The translations under genes and the position numbers were made by a program. From Crotalaria pallida (taxonomy: Eukaryota > Streptophyta > Magnoliopsida > Fabales > Fabaceae), in NCBI GenBank assembly GCA_037953625.1, contig CM075653.1, positions 99,551,639 through 99,615,638 on the forward strand: DNA of 64,000 nt, read 5' to 3'. The notes under the pieces are model-generated. The model did no database searches, had not been told where the DNA came from, and saw nothing but the letters and a program-made list of their open reading frames with translations. Positions within the stretch are counted from its first letter, which is position 1, and each line of letters begins with the position of its first letter. Below, one piece after another: positions 11,266 through 21,981 of the stretch.

Positions 11266-11889
11266 GCCATCCATGAAGCTCATGCACAACGACACGAGTC
11301 CAAGGGCGTGTTGCTGAGTTGCAATCGTGTCAACTCGTGAGGTATTCCGAGTGGTGACTCAGCGAACGCACTCACGAGTGCAACTCTGATCAAAATACTC
11401 GAGTATTCCCAGAAACACTCGAGTGTTTTGACCAGTTTTTCAAAAATAATGATTTTATTTTCTTTCCCACCAAAACCTTTCTAAAATTACTTCAAGGTCC
11501 CCAAACAGGGACTAATGTGAAAATATTTATTTTCTCATATTAAAATTCACTAATATCTTCTTTCATAATAAATTACATGAAATCAAGACTACAAATAATC
11601 AATTACAGATAAACTTTATAATTAATATTTTATTAATCAGGGGTTAAAAATCAGGGATGTTACATTCCTCGCGGGGATCCCCATCTGTAGTCTCCCATTG
11701 CCATCCCTAATGCTCATACAACACAATTTGTAAGAGATTAATTAATTATTACTAGTATATTATTATTTTGATCTTCTTTATAAGTCACTTTTTAGAAGAG
11801 TTATCTGATTCTATTTATAAGTCATTTTTTATTTTCTATGAGACATTTATTATTGGTTTTATATTTTCCCATTCTTCGTTAAAATGAAA

Positions 11890-12521
11890 GGCTTAATTAC
11901 TTTTTTGATAATTTGTTTTATTTATAAGATTCACTTTGTTCCTTTTCCATTTTGTTTAGGTTTAATTGCACTTTTGGTTTCCCAATTTGTTAATTTGACG
12001 CATATAGTTTCCCTATTTTTAATTTGGAAAATTTTTGAAAAGTAAAAAAAAAACATTTTTATATGTTTTGTACAAGATACAATACACAGAATAATTACCC
12101 AAAAGTGAGCGAGTAGCAAAGTAGCAATTCTTGGAGGCTTCATTGAAGAGAGATTTGAGCTCACAAAGAGAGAGGGGGGGGGGGGGGGGGTTTCCGGCAA
12201 GAAGAATGATGAAGAATTGAGCTTGAATTGAGGAATAATGAAGAATGATGAAGAATTGAAAAACCCTAAATCCCCTTTCATAATAGAAATTGAGGAATGA
12301 TGAAGAGTGATTAATCAGATGAGATTTCACATATTTCGGTAACGTTTACCGGTTTACAGCGTGGAATATTCCAGAATATTTTGATTAAATTTAATCATAT
12401 TATAACGAAAGAACATAATTGATTTTTTTTTTAAAAAATAAAGGACTAAAATTAAAAAAAAAAGGAACAAGGTCAAAGTGAATCTTATAAATAAGATAAC
12501 AGACAAAAATATAATTAAGCC
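11890..12521. mobile_element. Mutator-like MITE (about 632 bp)
   Basis: Long inverted ends: the left starts GGCTTAATTACTTTTTTGAT and the complement of the right starts GGCTTAATTATATTTTTGTC. Similarity continues through TTTATAAGATTCACTTTG. The flanking 9-bp sequences (11881-11889 and 12522-12530) agree at only 6 of 9 positions, so the target duplication is degraded or absent. A 17-base G run occupies 12174-12190. There is no transposase; frames of 103-116 residues here are incidental. Confidence 0.6.
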
Positions 12522-13013
12522 AAATTACAATACATTACATAATTTACTATATAAATTAAGAGGATAAAATTATAATATTAAATATTTTTAAATTTAAAAA
12601 AAAATGTAACTACCTTCCTTCATTCTAAGGTAATACTATAAGGAAAATGCTAACAAGTGTTTTGTTAAGAAGCTAAACATGGCTTTAAGGGCATTCACAA
12701 CAAAGTCTTAACATTAGACTTATATCAACATTACATCATCATTTTGCTGTAAGACTCAACTTCAGACTTTTTATATCTTCCACCACTTCAAAGTCTTAAC
12801 ACCAGACTCACCAAACTCATGCATCTACATATCATCATATACTTTTAGACACAATTTCATTTTAATAATACTTTTGTAATATAATTTTTTTTTTGGTAGA
12901 AGAAAAAATCTATTACCACAAACAAAATACAAAACCAAACCAAAAGTCAAAAATACATAGTCTGCAGGCTGCCACCTTCTAGGAAAGGTTCAGCCTTAGG
13001 ACCAAGTAAAAGA

Positions 13014-16000
13014 CTAAAGCTCATTACATATTCTACTTACTAGAAGTCTATCTGGCCACCTCTTAAACTTCTTAATACAAAAAAAGACACGAAAAGCTAC
13101 CTCTTTCCTAATTAATCTAAACCTGTGAGATGAGGAACAAATATAATTATTGAATGTTCTTTCATTTCTTTCTTTCCAAATATGATAGATTATTGCCTCA
13201 AACACTGCCCAAATCAACTTCCGTTTCCAGCTTCTTCTACCCGCATGCACAATCCATCGACACCATCTAGCAAATCGGAGAGGAGGACAATCGATTCCCA
13301 TCCAGCTTGCACACTGAACCACCAAATCTCTACTCCAGACGCAATTGAAGAAGAGATGATGGATTGATTCATTCGCGGAGAGACAAAGGCTACAAAAGTT
13401 AGGTATGAAACTCCATCTCAGCTTATCTCTGGTTTGAAGCTTTGCATGTACAACTAACCAAGTGATAAACGAATGCTTAGGAACACTCACACGATTCCAT
13501 ATAAATTTGCACATAGGGAAAGTAGGTAAAGACCCAATTAGGAATCGATACCCACTTTGAATGGTGTAAGCACCATCAGGATTTGCAATCCAGCGATTGT
13601 TATGAAATCCAGCTCTAAGCTTATCTCTTACTCTTAAAAGTTGTTTCCAATGCCATCTTTGTCCCTGAATCCGCTGACAATCCCAAAAACTTTGATTCCT
13701 GATGTAGTAAGCCCCTATCCAGCGAATCCAAAGACAATCCTTTTTCTCTGCTATATTCCAAACTTGCTTGCCAAGTGCAGCTATATTCCAGATTTCACAA
13801 TTTTGAATTCCCAGACCTCCAGAGCATTTCTCTTTGCAAACAGTGGACCAAGCTATCTTAGCTTGATAAGTACCATCACTTTTAGCATTCCATAAAAAAC
13901 TACGACATTGTTTCTGAATTTCCTTCATAACAGCAGTAGGAATAATAAAAGTTGAGGCCCAATAGACATGGAAACTCATTAGAACAGAGTTAATTAGACA
14001 AACTCGTGCTTGATAGGATAAGTTCCTAGTTCTCCAGTAGCTGATACTCTTCATAACCTTATCTATCAGACTCTGACAAGTGCCTGCATTCCACTTCTTT
14101 GAGGAAAGTGGGATTCCTAGATATCTGCAAGGAAAGTGCCCCTTCTGAAAATTAGTGATGTTAATTAGCTGCTCCTGAACCTCATTTGAAACTCCTGTCA
14201 TAAAAATGTTTGATTTCTCTGGACTGACTTGTAATCCAGACCAACCAGCAAAGTCCTTTAGAGTATCATCCACAATTCTCACACTAGCTGGATGAGCCTT
14301 ACAAAAAATCATAAGGTCATCAGCAAAAGCCAAACTCACTAATTTAGTGTCCTTACATGCTGGATGAAACCGAAAGTTCCTGTGATTAGAAGCCAATAAC
14401 AAGTTCCTTGTAAGGATCTCCATGGACAGAACAAAAATGAGGGGAGACATGGGGTCCCCTTGTCTAATTCCCCTAGATCCACTAAATCTTTGACCCTGCT
14501 GGCCATTAACAACAATGGAGTAGGAAACAGACTTAATGCAGCTCATAACCCAACCAACAAACTTAGAGGGGAACTTAAAAGCCATCAACACGTCTTCAAT
14601 GAAATTCCACTCTAAAGTATCATACGCCTTCTTAATGTCCAGTTTAAGCATACACCTAGGAGAGACTCTCCTTCTCCCATAAAATCTCACTAATTCTTGA
14701 GATAACAAGATATTATGAAGAATACTCCTGTCCTTAATAAATGCAGTCTGATTATCATGAATCAATATAGGGAGCACATTTGCTATTCTACTGCTAATAA
14801 TTTTTGCAATTGTTTTATATAGAGTAGAACAGCAAGCAATAGGTCTAAATTGTGAAACCTTTGATGGTGAATCTACCTTTGGTATCATAACCAAATTGGT
14901 ATGATTGACTTCTCTGAGCATCCTGCCAGACTCAAAGAACTCCCTTACTGCCATACAAAACTCCTTTCCCACTCTATCCCATGCTGCCATAAAAAATCCT
15001 GAGCCAAAGCCATCAGGGCCTGGGGCCTTATTATGGTTGATAGAGAACAGGGCCTTCTTTATCTCTTCATTAGAAATTTCCTTGATAAGATCTAACTGCT
15101 GATCAGTAGTAAGAGTTTGACCTTGATCAACCACATCCTGACTGAATAGCTCTCCCCTGCTTCTGGACAGAAAAAGATTTTGATAAAAATCTTCAAACAT
15201 ACTCTGTATCTGCTCTTGTCCTGTCACTATCTCATCTCTGTCTCCAATAAGCTTTAATACTTTGTTTTGGTAAACTCTTTTCCTAATGGAGTCATGAAGG
15301 AGCTTAGAGTTACAATCTCCATCCCTCAGCCAATTCATCTTGGCCTTCTGAGCAAGGAAAGAAATAGCATCCTTCTGAACCTTAGAGTATTGAATAGCAA
15401 TGATCTTCTCAGCAGCATGTAACTCAGGATCAAGAGGCCTCATCACCAATTCAGACTGAATAGCATCCAGTCTATCTCTAAGATCACGCTCCCTAGCATC
15501 AATATTAGAGAAATGATCTCTATTTAGTTTAGCTAGAGGGCTCTTAACATCTTTAAGGTTCCTGCAAAACGTATACATCATACTCCCCTCATAATTCTTC
15601 TACCAACACTAATCAGCAATCTTCAAAAAATCCTGATGGCTAGCCCACATGTTAAAATACTTAAAAGAGTATTTCTTCCTTACTTCCTGCTGACCCCAGT
15701 CAATCACTATACCAGAGTGATCAGAAAGCCCAGGATTAGTAAACACAGTATATGCATTTGGCCACTCCCTACACCATGCCATATTCACCATTGCTCTATC
15801 AATCTTAGAGATAATTCTGTCCTCCCCTTCTTGCTTGTTGCACCAAGTGTAAAAGCACCCATAAAATCTCATGTCAATTAAGCCACAAACATTTACACAC
15901 TCCTGAAAATCTCTACAGCTATTAGGATCAGCAAAGCAACCACCCGCCTTTTCACACTGCTGTAGACATGTGTTAATATCCCCTAAAACAAGCCAAGGGA

Positions 16001-16400
16001 TTGATACACAACTCTGAGCCCCACTTAATACCTGCCACAACTCCTTTCTAACCTGCACATCATTTTCAGCATACACAAACGTCACAAAAAACTGTTTCAT
16101 GGATAGCTTGATAGTAACATGGCAGTGGACATACTGAGTAGATCTAGCTATCACTTGCACATCATACACATCCTTCCTCCACATTACCCAAATTCTCCCA
16201 ATCTCACAAACATCCAAATTTATAAAAGAACCCCATCCACAGGCAATTTTATTCTGAACATGCTGAAAACTAGAACGTCTCAGCTTATTTTCTAAAATAG
16301 CAAACAAACCAATTTTATTCTTCCTATACATCTCAAGAACCTGATTTTGTTTTCGAGGATGGTTCAATCCTCGTATATTCCATGCACCAATCCTATCCAT
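13014..16400 (-). pseudogene. LINE ORF2: endonuclease-reverse transcriptase, split by two amber codons
   Basis: The ATG at 16400 overlaps the ORF1 stop (16393-16395). The N-terminal endonuclease shows WNIRGLN, ENKL and, near its end, the SDH motif; it stops at TAG 15609-15611. A second TAG in the same frame at 15600-15602 precedes the reverse transcriptase (15581-13014). That half carries KAPGPDG, KAYDTLEW, GIRQGDPMSPL and the catalytic FADD, then the C-terminal zinc-binding zf-RVT segment (CSLC...HHLFFNC). The total of about 1,128 codons is typical of plant L1 ORF2. Both ambers would be CAG in a working copy, consistent with C-to-T decay at a CHG site. The protein would nick target DNA and prime reverse transcription there. 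Confidence 0.9.
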
Positions 16401-17718
16401 TTGGAGGGTCTCCTGAAGTCTCACCCCTCTGTATATCAATCACCCTTTGCTGCATCTTGCTTCTTGTATTAACTGTTACCCAGCCTTCATTCTCCCCTTC
16501 CTTTTGTTTGCCTTTATCAATGACTTGATCAGTTTTTGTAAGTGCATTAACCACATTCTCAACAGCACTCCTTGCTTCTACCACATTTTCTTTAGGCACA
16601 GTCCCTATGTCAATACTGTGTTGCAACTTCAGAGCATCATCCAGCTGTTGTATCTCTTTTTGGTTGGGTTTATTCTTAATAACCCACTGTTGCTTCACCC
16701 CTTTCCTACACATCTTGCCATCATGACCGTAAGATGAACATTTAGTGCATAGAACTGGCTTCCATTCGTAATTCACCTTTTGAGAAATAATAATTCCTTT
16801 CTCATCCTCAAAGTGCACTTCCTCAGGAAGGACAACTGGATCTACTTCTATCAAAACCCTTGCATAGCTTATTCTGTTCTTCTCTTCAGTTACTTTATCA
16901 GCCATAATAGGTGTTCCAACCAAACTTGCAATCTTCCCTAGAGAAGAGGCACCCCAAAACTTCAAATTCAAATTTGGCAATTGGACCCAAATAGGTACCC
17001 TATCCAGAAAACTTTTTGTAACAGATCTCCCTGTCCAGGGGGCAATGATCAGTGGCTTCTTATCAAAATGGTAGATACCCACCTCCAACACACTATTTCT
17101 CCCCTCCTCATTGTTAAATCTAACAATTAGAGTGCCATCCGTATTCATAAGTATTTTGTCAATACCATATTGACCCCATGCTTTTTTGATAAAGCCACTC
17201 AGGACAGGATATGGGGGATTTGCTCCAAGCACATAACAGACTATGGAATTCTGCCAATATTTCACTTCCTCCTCAACATCACAGGGATCAATCTTCCCTA
17301 TAGCCACTCCATCTTTCAAACCAGGTTTGTGAAATTTCAACTTTCCACCAGCATTTCGAAGTTTTGATATATCAAAACTATCCCACACATTAGGTTTTGG
17401 ATTGACATTCCTTTCTGATTCAGGATCTTTCCTTTCTGCATTATTATTGTTTTCTTCTGTATGCTGCTGATCTTCACTTTGCTCTTGCTGTATTGTAGGA
17501 CCCTCTTTCTTATGCACTCTGTCACGGATTAACTCAATACCTTGCATTAAAGATTCCAGTTGCTTAGGGGACAAGGCATCAATGACTGCCATATCCTCAT
17601 CATCTAATTGGGAGAGATCAAAGACCTGCTGTTGTTTGTTGCGCTGAGTCACAGTGGATGGTGTTTGTGGTGAAGGAGACTTCGGAGGCCTTCCTCTCTT
17701 CTTGGCCATGGTGGCCAC
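16393..17718 (-). CDS. LINE ORF1 nucleic-acid-binding protein (441 aa)
   Basis: An uninterrupted frame starting ATG at 17718. The N-terminus is basic (KKRGRPPKSP, an AT-hook-like or nuclear-import signal). The middle (about residues 125-310) resembles the DUF4283 fold of plant LINE ORF1 proteins, with WVQLPNLNLKFW and ARVLIEVD. One CCHC zinc knuckle follows at CTKCSSYGHDGKMC, near residue 340. In plant L1 elements this protein coats the RNA and accompanies ORF2. The frame is intact although ORF2 is broken. Confidence 0.85.
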   Translation of the reverse strand: MATMAKKRGRPPKSPSPQTPSTVTQRNKQQQVFDLSQLDDEDMAVIDALSPKQLESLMQGIELIRDRVHKKEGPTIQQEQSEDQQHTEENNNNAERKDPESERNVNPKPNVWDSFDISKLRNAGGKLKFHKPGLKDGVAIGKIDPCDVEEEVKYWQNSIVCYVLGANPPYPVLSGFIKKAWGQYGIDKILMNTDGTLIVRFNNEEGRNSVLEVGIYHFDKKPLIIAPWTGRSVTKSFLDRVPIWVQLPNLNLKFWGASSLGKIASLVGTPIMADKVTEEKNRISYARVLIEVDPVVLPEEVHFEDEKGIIISQKVNYEWKPVLCTKCSSYGHDGKMCRKGVKQQWVIKNKPNQKEIQQLDDALKLQHSIDIGTVPKENVVEARSAVENVVNALTKTDQVIDKGKQKEGENEGWVTVNTRSKMQQRVIDIQRGETSGDPPNG

Positions 17719-17779
17719 GCCAGCAGCAGAGGAAACCCTATGCAGCCGTGAGAGAGAGAAGAGAGAAAAGTTAATACTA

Positions 17780-18490
17780 ATTACCTACAATTTATAAAAC
17801 TAATCCCAAATAATATTTAAATATTAAAATTGAATAAAAGTTAGCATTACAATATTTAAAGTTAATTTTACATACTAAAAATTATAAAGTGCATAAAAAA
17901 TACAATATAATATTGAATAATGCAATGGAACATTATTTCAACGGTTCTTTATTTGAAATTATTAATTAATTTATTTGAATATAAAAATATTTATTTTTTC
18001 ATAACAAGATAATATATTTAAGAGTAAAAGATAAAAAACATAAATTTAAGTATATTATTTTTAATTATTAAAAATCTTATTATTACTTATTATATTAATT
18101 AATTTTTATTATTATTTATTTATTGTTATTATGATTATTTATTTATTATTAATTAAATAATTTATTATTAATTTATTGTTCTTATTACTTATTTATTTAT
18201 TGTTATTATTTATTTATTTATTTTATTTATTAGGATATAGTAATAAAGTAAAAAGAAATAAAAGAATAAAAGACAATATATTTAAGAATGAAAAGAGAAA
18301 AAATATATATTTAAAAATATTATTTTTATTTTTTAAAAAATATTATTATTATTATTATTATTTGTAATTATTATTATTTATTATTACTTTATTTTTATTA
18401 TTATTTATTTATTTTTAATAATATTTTATTATTATTATTTGCTTATTAGGGTATTATAAAGTAAAAAGGAAGAAAGGACAAAAAAAAAAA
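17780..18490. other. AT-rich low-complexity stretch
   Basis: Right arm of the Harbinger-type element. It consists largely of TTATTATTATTTATTTA-like simple sequence (about 18050-18450), with no gene. The 63-residue frame at 18176-18367 is an artefact of this composition. Confidence 0.8.
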
Positions 18491-18643
18491 ATTGGGTCCA
18501 CAAAGTCTTCAGTTGAGTTTCTTATTTTACGGACTCAATTTAAGACTCTTCATCTTATTTTGAAGATTAGCAGAGTATATAGAGAGTCTCGTAAAGAATC
18601 TTAACATAAAACTCTTCATCAAACTGTGTTGTGGATGTCCTAA

Positions 18644-18774
18644 ACATTGAAAATTGAATTTTTGAAATTCCCGATAGAAGAAAGACTTGAAACATGATTT
18701 TTTTTTTATTTCTAAAAAATTTAACAAGTGTTTTTAGAACACATGTTTTCAAGACTCATTCAATAATTATCAAA
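18644..18774. other. Flanking DNA between Harbinger-type element and Sirevirus A
   Basis: Unique-looking AT-rich sequence; no gene or element end recognised. Confidence 0.5.
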
Positions 18775-20431
18775 TGTTGAGAATCATGTTCCCCATGATG
18801 ATATTTTGATGATGACAACATGAACTTAATTATGTTATACAGGTACATGGATGATGTCTTGAAGATTGTGCGTGCTTATAGTATTCAACCTTTTAGGGTT
18901 TAGAGTTTTTATGTAAAACAATAATTAGGCTAAGGCGCTCAAGTTAATTTTAATTTTGCCATGATATGATGATGATGCTTTTTGTTTTGAAAATTAGAAG
19001 AAGAATCTTTTTATAACCTTTGCTAATGGAAATTCTTTTTAGAAAACTTTTGCGAAAACTTTTAAGAAAACCTCTGGTTACAAGCTTTTTATGAAAATCT
19101 ATTTTTAAGTTGAAGTAATCGATTACTCCTTTGAAATAATCGATTATCTTCTGCAAAATTTGTAACCTTAGAGTATGTAATGGATTACTTAGCTTCCTGT
19201 AATGAATTACTCTCTTGGACTGGTCATCTATGGGTAAGTAATCGATTACATGAAGATAATAATCGATTATCTTTGATGTTGCAATCTTTCTTTGAAAATC
19301 AGTGAGTAGGTAATCGATTACTCAGACCAAAGTAATCGATTACCGATGCTGCAACTTTTGAAAATCATTACCAGAGAGCAGGTAATCGATTACCCTTTCC
19401 CAAGTAATCGATTACTCAAATTCAAAATTTGAAAAGCGTGCTGAAATCAATTTGATTCTCAAAATGATTTATTTCCTTAATTGGTTGATCACGTTTTTGA
19501 TTTTTAAAAGGCTCTTCTTCATTTTAAAAAAGTTCCTAACTCTTCTCCGTTATTCTTCATTGTTTCATCTTTTTGGAAAAATATTTTTTTTGGAGAATCA
19601 TCATCATCATCATCATCTTCTTCACTCTTTTCTAAAAGACAAAAACCTTGAGTGTGCCTTAGTGCTAAGCATTGTTATAGGACTTTGATTGTTGTATCCG
19701 CTCTAATCTAGAGATTATTATTGGTTTTTGTACCAAATTTCTTTGTAATCCTTTTTATCTATTAGGGGAGTGTAACCCTTAGATTTTAGGGAGTGTTATC
19801 CTTTAGTGTGAACGTGTGTCACGTTCATAGGGTGAGAAAACCCTTGTGTTTGGGTAGTGCTAGACGAAAGGTGGGTCACCTAGTAGTTAGGCTATCTCGG
19901 AAATCTAGGAAGGTTCTTCTTCCTAGTTGTTTGTATCGAGGTCCCTAGCGACCAGAGGTTCCTAGTAGCTTGCGGGGCACTCTTTGCTTGTATTTGGGGC
20001 TGGTTGTCTTTGTTTCAGTTATTTAAGAAAAGCTCAAGCGGGTCGCTTGGGGACTGGACGTAGGTCTTTCGCTGGAAAGACTGAACCAATATAAAAACAC
20101 CGGTGCACATATTTTCTATCCCTTATCTCTTTACGTTTCGCAATTCTATTTTCTGTTAATCATATTTTCTCAAATAAAGCTATTTTCATGTTTTAAATTA
20201 TTTAGCGCGAGTATTGCGTTTTAGTTGTTTATCCGTTCGATCTCGCGAATAATAGTTTTCAATATTAATATAAATATATTGTTTCATTTGCGCTTAAAAC
20301 GTTTTCAATCGTTCTTTAAGTCTTCCACTACGTAAAATCTCTTTAATCTTTTTAAGAACGTTTTGAATCAATCGTTTTCCAATGTTTTTCTAAACACCCC
20401 CCCTCTTGGGTGAAGGCTGCCAATCCTAACA
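18775..20431 (+). mobile_element. Sirevirus A 5' LTR
   Basis: 1,657 bp, TGTTGAGAATC...CCAATCCTAACA, followed by the primer-binding site. It aligns along its whole length with 41515-43169; by eye the two differ at roughly 2-3% of positions. It contains a GTAATCGATTAC palindrome array. Confidence 0.95.
19119..19414. repeat. GTAATCGATTAC palindrome array, 5' LTR of A
   Basis: About ten copies of the 12-bp palindrome GTAATCGATTAC or close variants, mostly in pairs separated by 10-25 bp. The 3' LTR holds the equivalent array at about 41857-42150, and a separate internal array is at 22352-22665. Confidence 0.9.
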
Positions 20432-20433
20432 AT

Positions 20434-20445
20434 TGGTATCAGAGC
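20434..20445 (+). other. Primer-binding site, Sirevirus A
   Basis: TGGTATCAGAGC, complementary to the 3' end of initiator methionine tRNA, two bases after the 5' LTR. This is the standard Copia primer site. Confidence 0.9.
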
Positions 20446-20530
20446 TTCGTGCTCTGGTAAAGGCCTAACAACCTGAGTTCAAGATCCATTGTATATTGGT
20501 GGCCTTGGGATATTTGTTTTTGATTTTAAT

Positions 20531-21979
20531 ATGGAGGGTCTTATATTCGATGATACACCAATTTTCGATGGAAAAAATTACCTATATTGGAGTGCTAGAA
20601 TGAAATTTTATTTTCAATCCATTAGTTGTCATTTATGGAATATTGTGCTTCATGCCTTTGATATAAAACCAAAACTTGTTTTAAATGAATTTGATAAAAA
20701 GTGTTTTGCCTTGAATATTCAAGCTATGCGCATTCTAAGAAATGTTGTAAATGATGATGCGTATGCTAGAATCAAGGATTGTGTTGATGCAAAAAATATT
20801 TGGGACACTCTAAAAACACACTATGCTACTGATGATCTACTTGAAAGTGTTAGTGTCTGCAGGAAAGAAACAACGCATCAACATGAAAAAGGCACAAAGA
20901 ATGAAGTTATCAACTCCCATGATGACATTTTCAATGATGACATTAAAAGCATGAGGAGCAACTTATCATGTGATGATGATGATCTAGAAAGCCTATTTGA
21001 AGCATTCATGGAATCAAACTTAGAGGCAAGTTCTTCGGATGAGGAGTCAGTAGATATGGAGATTGAAGCTCACTCATTTACACCTCATGTGGTAACACTA
21101 TTTGACCTTCATTCTCATAATCAGCAAATTACAAGTAATGCTTTGAGTGATGATTTGGAAAATACTTTGTTAGAGAATAGCACCTCAACAAATTGTGAAA
21201 ATTGTACTTTTATTGAAAAACATGTTGAGGTTGCACCTTTTGAGTCTTGTTGTATTGAAACATCCTTTTGCTCCAACTCTTTACTTGATAATACAGATAA
21301 GAATGTGGATATTCAGAAATCAAGTAAGACTGTTGACAATTGTGATTTTCAATACAAGGACAATAAACCTAATTTTTGCAAAAATATTCTTGAAAAAGAC
21401 AAATCATCTCTCAAACCCATTATCTGTAATTATTGCGGACATTAGGTCATATTTCTTATTTATGCATATATAGGAAAGATCATTATATGAGAAATAAGAT
21501 GAAATTGGTTCCAAAGGGATCTAAGGAATCCAAGTCTAATCCTCATGGACCCAACATGAGATGTGTACCAAAAGGTTTTCCTTGTAACAGGAATTTGCAA
21601 AATCAGTTACCCAAGGAAGGACCAAAAGAAAATCAGGAGAAGAAAACAATCACAACGACTTATTGGAAGCCAAAAACAAGATGGATTGACCAAATGGAGA
21701 ACAAGTTTTCAAGGACCAAAATCCTCTCAAGAAGAAATGAGAATTTTAATAGAGTTACATATCAGAAGAGGAAGCAATGGTCAAGAACACATTCATACTG
21801 GTCAAAACACGTTCATCCTGGAACAACAAATCTGAGGCAACAAAGTCATCCTCCTATTATAACCATGATTATACAAGAGTTTACTTCAATTATTCCAAGC
21901 GATACTAATTTTGAAAATAAATCATGTGCAGTAAAAATTTGTTTTATAAGGTTGTCACATGATTATCAAACCTTAGGAT
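20531..21979 (+). pseudogene. gag: Sirevirus A gag (frameshifted)
   Basis: Copia gag. The ATG at 20531 is preferred over the upstream ATG at 20489 because the protein then opens MEGLIFDDTPIFDGKNYLYW, like other Copia gag proteins. The capsid region (UBN2/DUF4219-like) spans about residues 10-110 and is followed by acidic sequence. The frame stops inside the zinc knuckle at CNYCGH (21445); the remaining part (GHISYLC and about 170 residues) continues in another frame to 21979. An indel near 21440 has thus broken the nucleic-acid-binding motif. Gag would form the particle that packages the RNA. Confidence 0.75.
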
Positions 21980-21981
21980 AA

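Larger units (their letters stand above)
7923..11664 (-). mobile_element. Family X LTR-type unit, copy 1, TSD TTCCT
   Basis: On the minus strand it starts TGTAACATCCCTGATTTTTA at 11664 and ends GGTGTCACA at 7923. The 5-bp duplication TTCCT is present at 7918-7922 and 11665-11669, within the hAT element. Length 3,742 bp. In order from the start it has an ACTCGAGT pair (about 11397-11426), a TATA-like TATTTAAG (11258-11265) and a donor-like GAG/GTAAGGGG (10770). Then come an ACTCGAGT array (10031-10360), a hairpin array (9441-9664), an acceptor-like TTGTAG (9120) and a coding segment from 9116. No gag or pol is present, so it is a solo LTR or a self-contained non-autonomous unit. Confidence 0.85.
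4641..11709. mobile_element. Non-autonomous hAT element carrying two LTR insertions
   Basis: The ends are inverted repeats: TAGGGATGGCAACGGGG at 4641 and the complement of TAGGGATGGCAATGGG ending at 11709. They are flanked by a perfect 8-bp duplication ATGCTCAT at 4633-4640 and 11710-11717. An 8-bp duplication and a TAGGGATG-type end are diagnostic of hAT transposons. Subtracting the two insertions leaves 4641-4781, 7361-7922 and 11670-11709, about 743 bp. That remnant has GGGGA/TCCCC-rich subterminal blocks and no transposase frame. It is therefore a cut-and-paste element that depended on a transposase made elsewhere. Confidence 0.9.
12884..17775 (-). mobile_element. Near full-length L1-type LINE
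   Basis: A non-LTR retrotransposon on the minus strand. It has a short 5' leader (17719 to about 17775), ORF1 (16393-17718), ORF2 (13014-16400) and a short 3' leader ending in an A-tract (T-run 12884-12893 on the plus strand). ORF2 begins eight bases before the ORF1 stop, so the two frames overlap. Two in-frame amber codons split ORF2. I could not recognise a confident target duplication. Confidence 0.85.
12689..18640. mobile_element. PIF/Harbinger-type element interrupted by a LINE
   Basis: The left end GGGCATTCACAACAAAGT at 12689 matches the complement of the right end, GGACATCCACAACACAGT, at about 15 of 18 positions. Both ends are flanked by TAA (12686-12688 and 18641-18643). A 3-bp TAA/TTA duplication with GGSCAT-type ends is the hallmark of Tourist/Harbinger elements. 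The LINE at about 12884-17775 lies inside. What remains is about 200 bp on the left and about 870 bp on the right, with no transposase frame, so this was a non-autonomous copy. Confidence 0.7.

Noticed and set aside
11931..12330. Two overlapping frames of 103-116 residues on the minus strand
   Set aside because: Inside the Mutator-like MITE; proline run comes from a 17-base G tract; low complexity.
18176..18367. 63-residue frame
   Set aside because: Pure TTATTTATT-type simple sequence.
20489..20530. Upstream ATG for Sirevirus A gag
   Set aside because: The extra 14 residues lie close to the primer-binding site and are not gag-like; ATG 20531 gives the usual Copia gag opening.
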